Below, piece by piece: positions 17,766 to 27,257 of a stretch of 64,000 bases of DNA. The first letter of the stretch is position 1. Every line of letters begins with the position of its first letter. A program made the position numbers and the translations under genes. The notes below the pieces were generated by a model. That model was not told where the DNA came from. It saw only the letters and a list, made by a program, of their open reading frames with translations, and ran no database searches. This stretch comes from Boudabousia tangfeifanii (GTDB lineage: Bacteria; Actinomycetota; Actinomycetes; Actinomycetales; Actinomycetaceae), in contig NZ_CP017812.1 in the NCBI RefSeq assembly GCF_001856685.1, forward strand, positions 124,001-188,000, written 5' to 3'.

Positions 17766-18657
17766 AATGAACTTCTCGACTCCAAAATAGAATAAAACTG
17801 ATAACTAGGGTCCCAAACGAACAAATAGTTAAAAATGTCCAGTGGTAGACTGAAGGAACTCTGTTGTAAATGAGAACGTCTCGGATCATATCGAGTATTA
17901 GATAAGCAGGATTAGATTCCATAACGGCGATTATTTCCGGATGCTCTTTGAACCTTGAAACACTGAAAAATACACCGGAGATATAAAACCAAAAGCGAGT
18001 GAAAAAAGTGAATATTGTTCTAAGATCGGGAATTATGCTCGTTGCCCATGCGGAAAAAAAACAAAGTCCGAGGCCGAAGACAAAGAGAAGCAAATATACT
18101 ATTGGGAACAGAAGCCAGGTTAAGTATGGCCTACCAGTTCCTTGGGGAAGAAACACCACTACAACAAGACTCATTACAATAACGGGTAATGAATCTATAA
18201 AGTCACGGATTGAATTTGAAATAACTAAAGATGCTCTTGGAAATGCGAAGGCTTTAATTACATTTCTATTACCTCTTATTAATCCAACGCCTCCCATTAG
18301 CGGTCTAGTTACGAAACTAAAGTACGTTACTCCAATAAAAAGGAAAGGGATGAAGTGATCGACTCCTTTTGAGGTTTTCAATAGGTATCCGAAAACTACA
18401 CCGTAAACTATGGCGTCAAGCAACGGCGATAAAATAAGCCATGCATGTCCGAGGATCATGTTTCTTGAAGACTGAAAGGCTTTTGCTTTAGACTCTGCGA
18501 TAATGAAATAACGTCTTTGCCAAAGCTGTTTTAAGTATACTTGTATTTTAGGGCGTCCCGTTACCGGTTTAAGGTTTGAGATATCAAAATGGGGTTCAAC
18601 AGGTTTCCATGTTGGCATCCAAATATTCTCTACAGTTACTGGGGAAGAATCCTGCAT
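17752..18657 (-). CDS. ABC exporter permease subunit (TagG/Wzm type)
   Basis: 301 residues with a cytosolic N-terminal arm of about 60 residues and about six hydrophobic segments, as in ABC-2 type polysaccharide permeases. An LGHAWLILSPLLDAIVYG block before the first helix and a SRFKEHPEIIAVMESNPA amphipathic part resemble TagG/Wzm proteins. Its start directly follows the TAA stop of the glycosyltransferase gene at 18658, and its end overlaps the ATPase gene. With that ATPase it forms the exporter for the undecaprenyl-linked glycan. Confidence 0.9.
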   Translation of the reverse strand: MQDSSPVTVENIWMPTWKPVEPHFDISNLKPVTGRPKIQVYLKQLWQRRYFIIAESKAKAFQSSRNMILGHAWLILSPLLDAIVYGVVFGYLLKTSKGVDHFIPFLFIGVTYFSFVTRPLMGGVGLIRGNRNVIKAFAFPRASLVISNSIRDFIDSLPVIVMSLVVVVFLPQGTGRPYLTWLLFPIVYLLLFVFGLGLCFFSAWATSIIPDLRTIFTFFTRFWFYISGVFFSVSRFKEHPEIIAVMESNPAYLILDMIRDVLIYNRVPSVYHWTFLTICSFGTLVISFILFWSREVHYAKG

Positions 18658-20385
18658 TTAAATTTCCCCTCCCTCCAATTTTTTATATATTTCTCTATAT
18701 ATCTTAATGCCTTGCTCCCAAGTTCTTGAGGCTGCAAGCTTTTTACAATCGATATCATATCTATCGTAATCACTCTCAGATAAATTGCCTAGTGCAGCAG
18801 CCCATGCGGTCTCGTCATTGGGAGGTAGTAACCAATCCTGATGTCCCTTCGGTACTAGTTCAGCTAAGGCCGGAAGATCAGAGTAAAGCACCGGTACTCC
18901 ATATGATAATGCAGGGATTGATTTCATTGGAGTAACAACTCTGGTTACTTCAGTATCTTTGCGAGGAACGCAAAAAACATCAATTGCTTGATACCAAAAG
19001 TCTGCTTCCTGATTACTTACTCGACCTGGGAAAAAACAATAGTTAATAACATCATGCTTACATGCAAGTTCAATGATTTGAGGTAATGATACCCCGTCCC
19101 CAACGATTGCCAAGTAGGCGTGTTTTTTTGATTTCCTCAGAAGCAAAAGGGCTTTTATTAAAATATCGAGACCTTCATAATCAACTATTGAAGAAATAGT
19201 GCCGAATACGAAAAGGTCGGGACTAATTCCTAAGTGTTGTCGAGAAAAATCGCGTTTTCTTTTTTGCTTAAGTTGACTTTCCGGAACTCCATTTGGAACG
19301 ATAAATATTTTTGCTTCTTCAACACCGCGAGACACTAAAGAATTTTTTTGTACTTCAGATAGGGCTATTACCGCATTGGCTTTTTTAGCTAAACTAGTTT
19401 CAACGTGGCGAAGGGCTAAGTATCTCTCTGAATGTCGTGCAATTTCTTGCTGCTCCTTAGGGAATCTAGCTACCCACGAGTTTTCTAACTCGCCACGCAT
19501 TTCATATACCCATGGTATTCCCAGTGCATTTGCTGCAGCACAGGTTACAAGCCCATTTTGAAAATCTGTAGTTGAGTGTAGAAGTGCGGGCTTTAAATCT
19601 CTTGCAATTTCAACTATAAATAGAGCTTGATTTTTTAATTTTTCAGAAAAAAGTGATGGAATTTTCCAGGGGAGAGAACGGAAATAGGTGATTCCATCGA
19701 TGTTATCAAAGCCTTTTCGGCTAAAACGACCTATCGATACTGGATAGCCAAGTCTAGTCACACCGTAAACTTTAAGACCAGATAATCTGGCTGTCTTTAG
19801 CAAGGCATGGCTACGGTGAGAGTAACCGGATGAAGTTGTCGGTAGAGAATTCGTGAGGATGAATAATGCGTCCGATCGTGGAATATAGGTATGTTGAGAT
19901 GGAATCGAAATATTTCCACGTTCGATGACTTTTTTTTCGTCAAGTAAACGTTTTTTTAAACTGCCTGTCGCGAGCATAGTCGCGGCACTCATATTTCCTT
20001 TAGTCCATTCAAGTCGTGCGCTTGTGTTACGAGGCATTCCATCAACGCTTGTTTTTGTGACAATACAAAGGGAATCACGAAATGCTTTCGGACGTGCTAT
20101 TTCTAAATAGGGCTTAGCATTCTGGGGTAGATCTAAAAGAATCCAACCCAAGGCCATAAGGGAGGGGAACCTGCAGTCGTTTTTGCTAGGTTCAATCGTC
20201 AGTATGTCATCAGAGTGTTTAATCTGATGGCATATTTTAAAGAGTAATCGGGCTAGTTTAGCTCGACGTTCTGCTGGAAATTTACGCAGAATTTGTATTA
20301 AAAAATGTGCTGGATCTTCAGATGCTAGCCTAAAAGATGACCAGATAAGTGAACTTATTTGGCGTAACCAAGGGACTCGTCTCAT
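18658..20385 (-). CDS. Glycosyltransferase, GT4 family, with long N-terminal extension
   Basis: 575 residues, longer than the usual 350-420 of GT4. The first 150 residues are helical and unassigned. From about 165 a GT-B pair follows: a SGYSHRSHALLKTAR segment, a WVYEMRGELENSW block, VPNGVPESQ before the second domain, GTISSIVDYEGLDILI, and a VVTPMKSIPALSYGVPVLYSD nucleotide-sugar site. Its start overlaps the end of the next upstream GT4 gene by four bases (ATGA). It likely adds a sugar to the growing polymer in the cytoplasm before export. Confidence 0.85.
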   Translation of the reverse strand: MRRVPWLRQISSLIWSSFRLASEDPAHFLIQILRKFPAERRAKLARLLFKICHQIKHSDDILTIEPSKNDCRFPSLMALGWILLDLPQNAKPYLEIARPKAFRDSLCIVTKTSVDGMPRNTSARLEWTKGNMSAATMLATGSLKKRLLDEKKVIERGNISIPSQHTYIPRSDALFILTNSLPTTSSGYSHRSHALLKTARLSGLKVYGVTRLGYPVSIGRFSRKGFDNIDGITYFRSLPWKIPSLFSEKLKNQALFIVEIARDLKPALLHSTTDFQNGLVTCAAANALGIPWVYEMRGELENSWVARFPKEQQEIARHSERYLALRHVETSLAKKANAVIALSEVQKNSLVSRGVEEAKIFIVPNGVPESQLKQKRKRDFSRQHLGISPDLFVFGTISSIVDYEGLDILIKALLLLRKSKKHAYLAIVGDGVSLPQIIELACKHDVINYCFFPGRVSNQEADFWYQAIDVFCVPRKDTEVTRVVTPMKSIPALSYGVPVLYSDLPALAELVPKGHQDWLLPPNDETAWAAALGNLSESDYDRYDIDCKKLAASRTWEQGIKIYREIYKKLEGGEI

Positions 20386-21662
20386 TTCGAGTCCTCAACT
20401 AGCTTTTCAACAGCACTAATCCAGTCTTTCGCCAGTGAAGCAACACTAGGGTGATTTTTGAACCAATTAGCACCTCTACCGTCAACTTCCAACATGAAAC
20501 GGTTATGAAAAAGTTTAACCCAAAGATCAGCAAGCTCATCTTCATTCATGGGTGACACAACGTGACCAATCCCTGATTCCGTAACGATTTGCGCAGCCTC
20601 GCCAGCAATAGCAGCTGAAACATGTTTCTCTGCCCACATGGCTTCAAACAGCTTCGAGGGAATTGTATACTCCATCGGTTTCCAGTCGCGTAGATGTACG
20701 AGAATAGTATCTGCCCACCTATACTGATCGATCACTTTGTGAAACTGAATACGACCTAAAAACTCTACTGGTACACTAAGTCTTTCAGCGTTTCGACGAA
20801 TGGTATTTATATGAGCGCCGCCACCGGCAATTCGCATTGTTACATTCGCGCCGCGTTTTCTTGCTTTTGCTAATGCCCTAATTGCGCTTTCTAATCCTTG
20901 CGCGCGTCCAACGGTACCTGCATAGAGAACCCTCAGTTCATTGGTGTCATGCTTAGGGTATTCGTTGCAATTAGGGATTCCTGTATCTGCTCGATTGCGG
21001 ACCGCAACTACATTTTGTAGTCCTTTTCCTCGTTCCAATTCGGCTAAGGATTCTGTAGTTGTAATAATTAAATTTGCCTTTTTTAATGTGTATTCTAATA
21101 CTTTTCCACCTAGTAAAAGCATGTAGTGGGTAATCGTAAGTTTTAGTTTTGAGAGTGGATTACGGATACCTGGGTGCGGATCTCTCCATTCATCCATATA
21201 TTTGAGTATTTCTGGCCATGCGTCTCGGAGTTCGATGACCAAAGGCATATGTGCCTTTCTGGCAACTCGTCTTGCGATTAATGCAGACGGTAGAGCTGGG
21301 ACCGTGCAGCAAACTACGTTGTAAGGGATGTTTGCTAGTTTTGCGTTCTTTATTTCATTTTTAGCGGCCCAGTATGATGACCAAGCAATAATAGCTTGGT
21401 CTTTAACCCTGCTAACAATCGTCTTATCATGCACGCAGAAATCTGAACGAATTATTTTTAAATTTGGTCGCGGTTCGCTAATGCTTCCAGCTTTGTGTTC
21501 GGGCAACCAAGATAGCTCCTTCCCCCCTGGATAATGAGGGGGAGGAGCTATCACCGTAAGTTGATGATTCTCGTTTAGAAGCGCATTTGATATCCAACGC
21601 CAGCGTCTCTGAACCACACCTTGTTCAGGTTCCCAATATTGGCTGATAAATAGAATGCGCAT
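20382..21662 (-). CDS. Glycosyltransferase, GT4 family (WbuB/WcaI-like)
   Basis: 426 residues opening MRILFISQYWEPEQGVVQRR, with a VIAPPPHYPGG block typical of the WbuB/WcaI group of GT4 enzymes that handle N-acetylated aminosugars. The acceptor domain contains VIELRDAWPE; the donor domain has VLYAGTVGRAQGLESAI and YTIPSKLFEAMWAEKHV. It lies just after the UDP-ManNAc dehydrogenase gene (27 bases). Transfer of an N-acetyl-hexosamine or its uronic acid is a reasonable inference. Confidence 0.87.
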   Translation of the reverse strand: MRILFISQYWEPEQGVVQRRWRWISNALLNENHQLTVIAPPPHYPGGKELSWLPEHKAGSISEPRPNLKIIRSDFCVHDKTIVSRVKDQAIIAWSSYWAAKNEIKNAKLANIPYNVVCCTVPALPSALIARRVARKAHMPLVIELRDAWPEILKYMDEWRDPHPGIRNPLSKLKLTITHYMLLLGGKVLEYTLKKANLIITTTESLAELERGKGLQNVVAVRNRADTGIPNCNEYPKHDTNELRVLYAGTVGRAQGLESAIRALAKARKRGANVTMRIAGGGAHINTIRRNAERLSVPVEFLGRIQFHKVIDQYRWADTILVHLRDWKPMEYTIPSKLFEAMWAEKHVSAAIAGEAAQIVTESGIGHVVSPMNEDELADLWVKLFHNRFMLEVDGRGANWFKNHPSVASLAKDWISAVEKLVEDSK

Positions 21663-21689
21663 ACTAAAATCTGAAAATCGAGCGTTAAC

Positions 21690-22943
21690 TCAGTTGTTAA
21701 CTACACCGCGAGTATCAATTAACTTCTTACCTTCGAGCTGTCCTAGCGTTAGTTCTTTGAAGGGGGCGTGATCTACAAGAAGTGCAATAACCTCACACTC
21801 ATTTAGCGCGTCTTCAAGTGAGACTAGTTTGATTTTGTCGTTGCCGGCAAGCTTTTTTGGAAGCTCCGTAATGTTGGGTTCTACAGCGTAAACCTCTGAA
21901 ACTTCAGGTTTATCCGCAAGGTCTAGTGCGATAGATACTGATGGGCTTTCACGAAGATCATCAATGTCTGCTTTAAAAGCTAGTCCAAGGACTGCGACCT
22001 TATTTGTGCCGGTTTGTGAAAGCGCAGTGGCTACTTTCTGGATAACGTAGTTTGGCTTGCCGTCGTTAACTTCGCGGGCAGTACGGATCAGATTTGAGTT
22101 TTTCCGGTCAGCAGACACAATAAACCAAGGATCTACTGCGATGCAGTGGCCACCTACACCTGGGCCCGGTTGAAGGATGTTAACTCGAGGATGTTTGTTT
22201 GCCAAACGGATTAGTTCCCATACGTCAATACCTAATTCGTCAGAAATAAGTGATAGTTCGTTGGCGAACGCAATGTTAACGTCGCGGAATGAGTTTTCCG
22301 TAAGTTTTGCCATTTCAGCAGTGGTGGCATCAGTTAGGTGAATTTCCCCATCGCAGAAGGTTGCGTAGGCATCTTTAGCCATTTGAGCTGCTTCAGGGGT
22401 AAGACCGCCGATGATACGGTCATTTGAAACTAGTTCAATCATAATTCGTCCTGGCAAAACTCGCTCTGGTGCATGTGCAAAATGAACCACGGGTCGACCA
22501 TCGCTACCATCAATAGACAAGTCAGGCCGAGCTGCCATTACGCGATCTGCCATGTGCTGGGTGGCCCCTGGAGGAGAGGTTGATTCGAGAACAATAAGTT
22601 CATCCCCTACTAATTGAGGGATTAGGCCATCAGTAGCAGCGTCAATGAATGATAGATCAGCTTCATGATCACCCTTGAATGGAGTAGGGACAGACACAAT
22701 ATAGATGTCGGCCTTTGGAGTCTCTTTGGAAACCGTTAAAGAACCGTTATCCACGACCTCTTTAAGGGCATTTTCAAGCCCTTCTTCAACAAAGGGTAAA
22801 CGCCCAGCCGAAACATATTCAATTGTACGGTCTGAAACATCAACGCCTTTAACTTTCCAGCCATTTTGGGCAAATACTACAGCCGTTGGTAAGCCGATGT
22901 ATCCAAGGCCAATAATAGCGATGCTCTTGTCGTTAGGGTTCAT
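21690..22943 (-). CDS. wecC: UDP-N-acetyl-D-mannosamine dehydrogenase
   Basis: 417 residues from the ATG at 22943, chosen because GGAAGG lies six bases ahead; an upstream in-frame ATG at 22970 lacks such a site. The NAD-binding motif IGLGYIGLP is at the start, a TENSFRDVNIAFANEL helix follows in the middle, and the catalytic Cys lies in GPGVGGHCIAVDPW. The family oxidises UDP-ManNAc twice to UDP-ManNAcA using NAD. The preceding epimerase gene (60-base gap) provides the substrate. It may instead act on another UDP-aminosugar. Confidence 0.92.
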   Translation of the reverse strand: MNPNDKSIAIIGLGYIGLPTAVVFAQNGWKVKGVDVSDRTIEYVSAGRLPFVEEGLENALKEVVDNGSLTVSKETPKADIYIVSVPTPFKGDHEADLSFIDAATDGLIPQLVGDELIVLESTSPPGATQHMADRVMAARPDLSIDGSDGRPVVHFAHAPERVLPGRIMIELVSNDRIIGGLTPEAAQMAKDAYATFCDGEIHLTDATTAEMAKLTENSFRDVNIAFANELSLISDELGIDVWELIRLANKHPRVNILQPGPGVGGHCIAVDPWFIVSADRKNSNLIRTAREVNDGKPNYVIQKVATALSQTGTNKVAVLGLAFKADIDDLRESPSVSIALDLADKPEVSEVYAVEPNITELPKKLAGNDKIKLVSLEDALNECEVIALLVDHAPFKELTLGQLEGKKLIDTRGVVNN

Positions 22944-23003
22944 TGCATTCCTTCCAAAAGTGTTTTTCATACTATAAGTTATTTAATGCTTTAATGCTTG
23001 TGT

Positions 23004-24122
23004 CTAAATACCCAGAAGCTTTTTAATAGCTTTAATGGATTTTTCGGCAGCATCGCCGTTACCAAACGGGTTTGAAACGTTTGTCATCGCGCTGTATGTA
23101 TTTGGATCAGTCGCAAGTTGTTTGAAGGAACTTAAGATTAGCTCCCGGTCGGTGCCGACGAGTTTTACACCACCAGCTTCCACTGCTTCAGGACGCTCAG
23201 TTGATTCGCGCATGCAAAGTACTGGTGTGCCCACTGAAGGTGCTTCTTCCTGTACGCCGCCCGAATCGGAGAGGATGATGTGAGCGCGTTTAAGCATAGC
23301 GGCAAATTCGAGGTAAGCCAACGGTTCACAGACGTATACGTTCTCTAGACCCTCAATGTGTGGCACAAGTGCTTCTCTGAGTAGAGGATTGCCGTGAACA
23401 GGGAAAACTAGCTGATACTCTGGGAAGTTTGTAGCAATATCTCGAAGTGCTAGGCCAACTGATTCAAGCTTCTTCCAGTTTTCGCGACGATGACAGGTTA
23501 CAAGCACCACCGGTTTATCACTTTTGGCAATTGAGTTCAGTTTAGAATCTGAGAAAGTTACTTTTTGGTCTGTTGCGTATAGCAAAGCGTCAATTACAGT
23601 ATTCCCAGTGACTGCGATGTTGTCAGGGTTTACGCCTTCGTTTAGTAGATTCTGTTCCGAAGTTTTGGTTGGAGCCAAGTGGAGAGATGCAACTTGGGTA
23701 GTAAGGCGTCTGTTTGCTTCTTCAGGGAATGGGGTGCTAATGTCCCCAGAGCGAAGACCTGCTTCTAAATGGATGACTGGAATCTGTCGGTAAAACGCAG
23801 CTTGGGCGGCTACTGAAACGGTAGTGGTATCTCCCTGAACTAGCACTGCATCGGGAGTGCACTCGTCAAATAGCGCGCCCAAGCGCGTAAATACTTTCCC
23901 TGCCAATTTATTGAGATCTTGCCCTTTTTCAAAGCAATCTAGATCGTAGTCTGGAGTAATGCCAAAAACTTTGTTCACTTGATCGAGCATTTCACGATGT
24001 TGACCGGTAGAAACTGCAACTGCAGAAAGTTCTTCGTCGTTCGACAATGCGCGAATGATCGGAGCTACCTTAATCGCTTCAGGGCGAGTGCCGTAGACGA
24101 CCATTAATCGTTTTGGAGCCAT
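23004..24122 (-). CDS. wecB: UDP-N-acetylglucosamine 2-epimerase (non-hydrolysing)
   Basis: 372 residues, the usual length. Conserved blocks are YGTRPEAIK, STGQHREML, VQGDTTT, HLEAGLRSGD, CHRRENW, SDSGGVQEEAP and the RESTERPEA block. It interconverts UDP-GlcNAc and UDP-ManNAc in the cytoplasm. It is the first gene of the six-gene minus-strand operon that leads through the dehydrogenase and two glycosyltransferases to the exporter, and it is divergent from the LCP gene across a 258-base AT-rich region. The equivalent Bacillus enzyme MnaA supplies linkage units for wall teichoic acid. Confidence 0.94.
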   Translation of the reverse strand: MAPKRLMVVYGTRPEAIKVAPIIRALSNDEELSAVAVSTGQHREMLDQVNKVFGITPDYDLDCFEKGQDLNKLAGKVFTRLGALFDECTPDAVLVQGDTTTVSVAAQAAFYRQIPVIHLEAGLRSGDISTPFPEEANRRLTTQVASLHLAPTKTSEQNLLNEGVNPDNIAVTGNTVIDALLYATDQKVTFSDSKLNSIAKSDKPVVLVTCHRRENWKKLESVGLALRDIATNFPEYQLVFPVHGNPLLREALVPHIEGLENVYVCEPLAYLEFAAMLKRAHIILSDSGGVQEEAPSVGTPVLCMRESTERPEAVEAGGVKLVGTDRELILSSFKQLATDPNTYSAMTNVSNPFGNGDAAEKSIKAIKKLLGI

Positions 24123-24380
24123 TACTTGTTTCCTAACCCAGAGAATAATAGTACTTGCCGAATTATATGCCTATTTCTCGTTTTGTGAATACCTAAACGT
24201 AATAAATAGTACTGTTGTTATTTCTTTACATTGTTCAAGATTTTATATTTTGTCGACTCTGTGGAGTGAAAGCTGCTTAGCGATTATACAAAATCGATAT
24301 ATACTAGACTTCGCTAGCTGGCCGTAAAGGCTATTGTTTTGACGCCCGAAAAGGGTGAAACTGTAGGCAAGGAGCAGACC

Positions 24381-25463
24381 ATGTCTGAAAATATGCCGTC
24401 TCGTAGACAACGGAATCAGGGTGCCGCAGCCGGCACTGCCACCGTTGGTATGCCAAAGAAAAATCGTCGCGCTTTGAAGATTATTTTGGCGATTTTGATT
24501 GTGCTTTCACTTTCGATCGCATCTGCGGTGGCCTACATTATTCATAGCACCACCAAAAACATTGAACGCTTTACCTTGGATCCCAATGCGGGTGCTAACC
24601 AGGGCGTCGACCCGAATGGTTCAGCTGAACCTTTTAGTGCTGAGCCAACCCCAGAAGCTAATAATGCTTTGAACTTTTTGATTCTTGGTTCGGACTCCCG
24701 CATTAGTGCCGGTGATCCCACTAAGTGGCGCGCTGGTGCGCAGCGTACTGACGCCATGATGATTCTGCAGGTGAATGGTGACCGCACCGGCATCAACATT
24801 GTGTCGATTCCTCGTGACTCCTGGGTGAGCATTCCTGGTTACCACAAGGCCAAGATTAACGCCGCTTTCAGCTACGGTGGCCCGAACTTGGCTGTGAAGA
24901 CCGTTCAGGATTTGACCGGTGTGCGCATTGACCACTTTGCCATCGTAGACTTCAACTCTTTCAAGACTTTGACCGATGAGCTCGGTGGCGTCAGCATCAA
25001 TACCACTCAGGGTCAGATGACCATGAATGGTGAAGAGGCTCTGAAGTTCGTGCGTGAACGTAAGCACCTAGCTAACGGTGACTTTGACCGTGCTCGCCGC
25101 CAGCAGGCGTGGATGCGCGCTATGGCCGCCAAGACTTTCACCTCTGACGTGCTTTCGTCTCCTTCGAAGGTGATGAGCTTGATCGAGGTCGCCACGAAGA
25201 ACTCGGCCCTCGATGATGGTTTGACCGTCCCGAAGATGGTTTCTTTGGCCGCGGAAACTCGTAACATTCGTGCGAAGAACATGAACTTCTTCCTCGCTCC
25301 GGTTGCGGGTGTGGGTCGTAGTGCCGATGGCCAGTCGATCGTGAACCTCGACTACTCGCAGTTTGATCCTTTGATGAAGGCTTTCGCCACCGACAAGGTT
25401 AGCCAGTACCTGCAGGAACACCCTGAAGCTGAGAAGTACTTGCTCAAGTCGAAGGTACGCTGA
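24381..25463 (+). CDS. LytR-CpsA-Psr family glycopolymer transferase
   Basis: 360 residues from the ATG at 24381, with AAGGAG seven bases upstream; an upstream TTG in frame lacks this. One membrane helix (about 32-53) follows a basic N-terminus, placing the catalytic domain outside. The LCP domain has GSDSR, QRTDAMMI, RDSWVSIPGYHKAKINAAFSYGG split over two blocks, and FVRERKHLANGDFDRARRQQ with the conserved Arg residues. Such enzymes transfer undecaprenyl-linked glycopolymers to peptidoglycan or protein, so this is the likely last step for the polymer made by the neighbouring locus. A TATACT -10-like box lies at 24300-24305, but no convincing -35 is seen. Confidence 0.92.
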   Translation: MSENMPSRRQRNQGAAAGTATVGMPKKNRRALKIILAILIVLSLSIASAVAYIIHSTTKNIERFTLDPNAGANQGVDPNGSAEPFSAEPTPEANNALNFLILGSDSRISAGDPTKWRAGAQRTDAMMILQVNGDRTGINIVSIPRDSWVSIPGYHKAKINAAFSYGGPNLAVKTVQDLTGVRIDHFAIVDFNSFKTLTDELGGVSINTTQGQMTMNGEEALKFVRERKHLANGDFDRARRQQAWMRAMAAKTFTSDVLSSPSKVMSLIEVATKNSALDDGLTVPKMVSLAAETRNIRAKNMNFFLAPVAGVGRSADGQSIVNLDYSQFDPLMKAFATDKVSQYLQEHPEAEKYLLKSKVR

Positions 25464-25590
25464 GCGAGTTATCGAGCCGCTGCTGGCGGACTGCTTGCTT
25501 AGCTGCCGGTATTTAGCTGGTTGCTTGGCCAGCAATACTGGCTGGCTGCTTGGCCGTCATTACCCAGCTTTGAGCTAGCAAACTTTTGGG

Positions 25591-25627
25591 GCTGCCTATC
25601 CGAATTTCGGGTAGGCAGCTTCTTTTT
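25591..25627 (+). terminator. Intrinsic terminator in the LCP-phosphatase gap
   Basis: A hairpin with GCTGCCTA arms followed by TTCTTTTT. It lies 128 bases after the LCP stop and before the phosphatase gene, so the two genes are probably separate transcripts. Confidence 0.75.
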
Positions 25628-25703
25628 GTCTCCGAGGGCATTTGGGGCGCGCTTCCCGTCCTCGGTGGTTTCGCACGATTGTTTGATGTGGGATGATGGT
25701 GGC

Positions 25704-26180
25704 ATGACAAAAAGAGTTTTAACAGTTTGCCATGGAAACATTTGCCGTTCGACGATGGCTGAGCAGGTGCTTCGCGCTGACTTGCCTGCCTTCGGTTTGG
25801 ATGTGCAGCTCGATAGTGCGGGAGTTTCGTCCGAGGAGTCGGGTAACCCGATCGATCGTCGCGCTGCCGCAGTTTTGCGTAAGGCCGGTTATCCTTTGGG
25901 TTCGCACCGGGCACGCCAGGTGCAGGCCAGTGAGCTGCCAAGTTTTGATTTGGTTTTGGCAGCCACAAACTCCCAGGTTTCACGTTTGCGTCAGTTGGCC
26001 TTGCAGGCTGGGATGACCGAGGCCGAGGCCGCCGACCGGATTCGCCTCTACCGCGATTTTGACACCGATGGTGGGGGAGACATGCCCGACCCGTGGTATG
26101 GCGGCCCAGAGGACTTTAAAGAGACGCTAGCAACCATTCAGCGTTGCACTGAGAATATCGCGAATCATTTAGCTGACTAA
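25704..26180 (+). CDS. Low-molecular-weight protein-tyrosine phosphatase
   Basis: 158 residues from the ATG at 25704; a longer in-frame ORF from 25521 would read through the terminator and lacks homology. The P-loop CHGNICRS (from about residue 9) is the CX5R active site of the family and DPWYGG near 130 carries the general acid Asp. Such phosphatases often counter BY-kinases of capsule pathways; no kinase is present here. It sits between the LCP gene and convergent YbjN genes. Confidence 0.92.
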   Translation: MTKRVLTVCHGNICRSTMAEQVLRADLPAFGLDVQLDSAGVSSEESGNPIDRRAAAVLRKAGYPLGSHRARQVQASELPSFDLVLAATNSQVSRLRQLALQAGMTEAEAADRIRLYRDFDTDGGGDMPDPWYGGPEDFKETLATIQRCTENIANHLAD

Positions 26181-26231
26181 TCTGCGAATGGCCTCTTTGG
26201 GCCAGTCATAGTCGCGCGAGCGAGCGTAAGC

Positions 26232-26283
26232 AAAAAGGTTTCCCCGTAGCACCGATGTCCGGTGGCTACGGGGAAACCTTTTT
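26232..26283. terminator. Bidirectional terminator of convergent genes
   Basis: A long inverted repeat, AAAAAGGTTTCCCCGTAGC against its complement, with A and T runs on either side. It separates the phosphatase gene (plus) from the YbjN genes (minus) and can serve both strands. Confidence 0.9.
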
Positions 26284-26302
26284 AACGTATTAACGTTTTG
26301 CG

Positions 26303-26773
26303 TCAGCCCAAGTTGGAGTTGACAGCCTCGCTCAAGGTCATGACTTCGTTTTCTAGCATCTGGAAAAGACCCATGAGGGTTTCTAGCTGCTGGTCGGTCA
26401 TGCCGGCTGGGGTGCCGTCCTCGGCTGGCATGCCAAGGAAGATATTGACATCAGCGAGTACCTGGGTGCCGGTTTCGTCCTCGGTGGTGAAGAAGGTTGG
26501 GAAGAAGGTGGCGGCGTGGCGTTCAGCGATCTGGGCGTTTGCCACAGCCTTGCCATGCTCGTCCAAGTTAGCTTCCCAGAAGGCGCGGAACACGAGGAAG
26601 GTGTTGCCGCCGTCGAGGGCGATGGACATTGGGACGTCACCGAAACCGGTGGAGATGCGGCCGCCGTCGAGCTGGTAGTTCAAACCAGCTGCTTCGAACA
26701 GGGCGGCAACACGTTCAATGGTGACTGGAGTTACCAAGCTATCGGTGTTTAGGGAGTTGTTCTGGTCAGTCAT
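26303..26773 (-). CDS. YbjN domain-containing protein
   Basis: 156 residues. It resembles YbjN-like proteins, a family with a type-III-secretion-chaperone-like fold: an opening VTIERVAALFEAAGLNYQ, then a FLVFRAFWEANL strand, a DVNIFLGMPAEDG strand and a C-terminal helix that begins TDQQLETLMGLF. It is one base apart from its paralogue at 26775 (TGA stop and ATG separated by one base), so both are co-translated. YbjN proteins have no settled molecular role; stress and motility effects are reported in Enterobacteria. Confidence 0.8.
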   Translation of the reverse strand: MTDQNNSLNTDSLVTPVTIERVAALFEAAGLNYQLDGGRISTGFGDVPMSIALDGGNTFLVFRAFWEANLDEHGKAVANAQIAERHAATFFPTFFTTEDETGTQVLADVNIFLGMPAEDGTPAGMTDQQLETLMGLFQMLENEVMTLSEAVNSNLG

Positions 26774-26774
26774 C

Positions 26775-27257
26775 TCATGCGTCCTTTTCAGTTTCGTCCT
26801 GGTCGGAAACGTCTGGGAGTTCGTCCTGCCAAGTCACTAGGTGGGGTAGGGCCTCTTCCAAAACGGTGGCTACCCGCATGGACAAGCTGAGGGATGCCTG
26901 TAGGTATTCCGAAAGCTGGTCGTCGGTCATGCCGGCCATTACGATGGTGTTAGCTTCGGTGTGAAGCTGTGGGGCACCTTCTGGGTTTGCCGAGATGTAA
27001 ACCTTTGGCATGAGAGCGGTAGCGTTGTGATGCTGGACCAAGTTGGAAATTTCAGCCAAGTCAGCTGGTTCGCTCAAATCGCCGCGCCAGAGACCATGGA
27101 CGGAGAAAATGCCGCCATCATTGATCTGGCAGATGAAAGCCATGTTGGTGAAAGGAACGACGACGGTGCCGTCCTCTGCTTCCAACTGTGAACGCAAGCC
27201 GAGCGCTTCGAACATAGCCGTAAGCCGCTCTAGCGTCACCTCCGTAGGAGTAGTCAT
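26775..27257 (-). CDS. YbjN domain-containing protein
   Basis: 160 residues, paralogous to the protein at 26303 with the same blocks: VTLERLTAMFEALGLRSQ, FSVHGLWRGDL, PKVYISANPEG and TDDQLSEYLQASL. It is the first gene of the pair. The tail beyond residue 145 is acidic. A third relative lies at 62388. Confidence 0.78.
   Translation of the reverse strand: MTTPTEVTLERLTAMFEALGLRSQLEAEDGTVVVPFTNMAFICQINDGGIFSVHGLWRGDLSEPADLAEISNLVQHHNATALMPKVYISANPEGAPQLHTEANTIVMAGMTDDQLSEYLQASLSLSMRVATVLEEALPHLVTWQDELPDVSDQDETEKDA

Noticed and set aside
25068..25535. A 155-residue minus-strand ORF over the LCP gene
   Set aside because: It is antisense to the LCP domain and has no ribosome site or recognisable motif.
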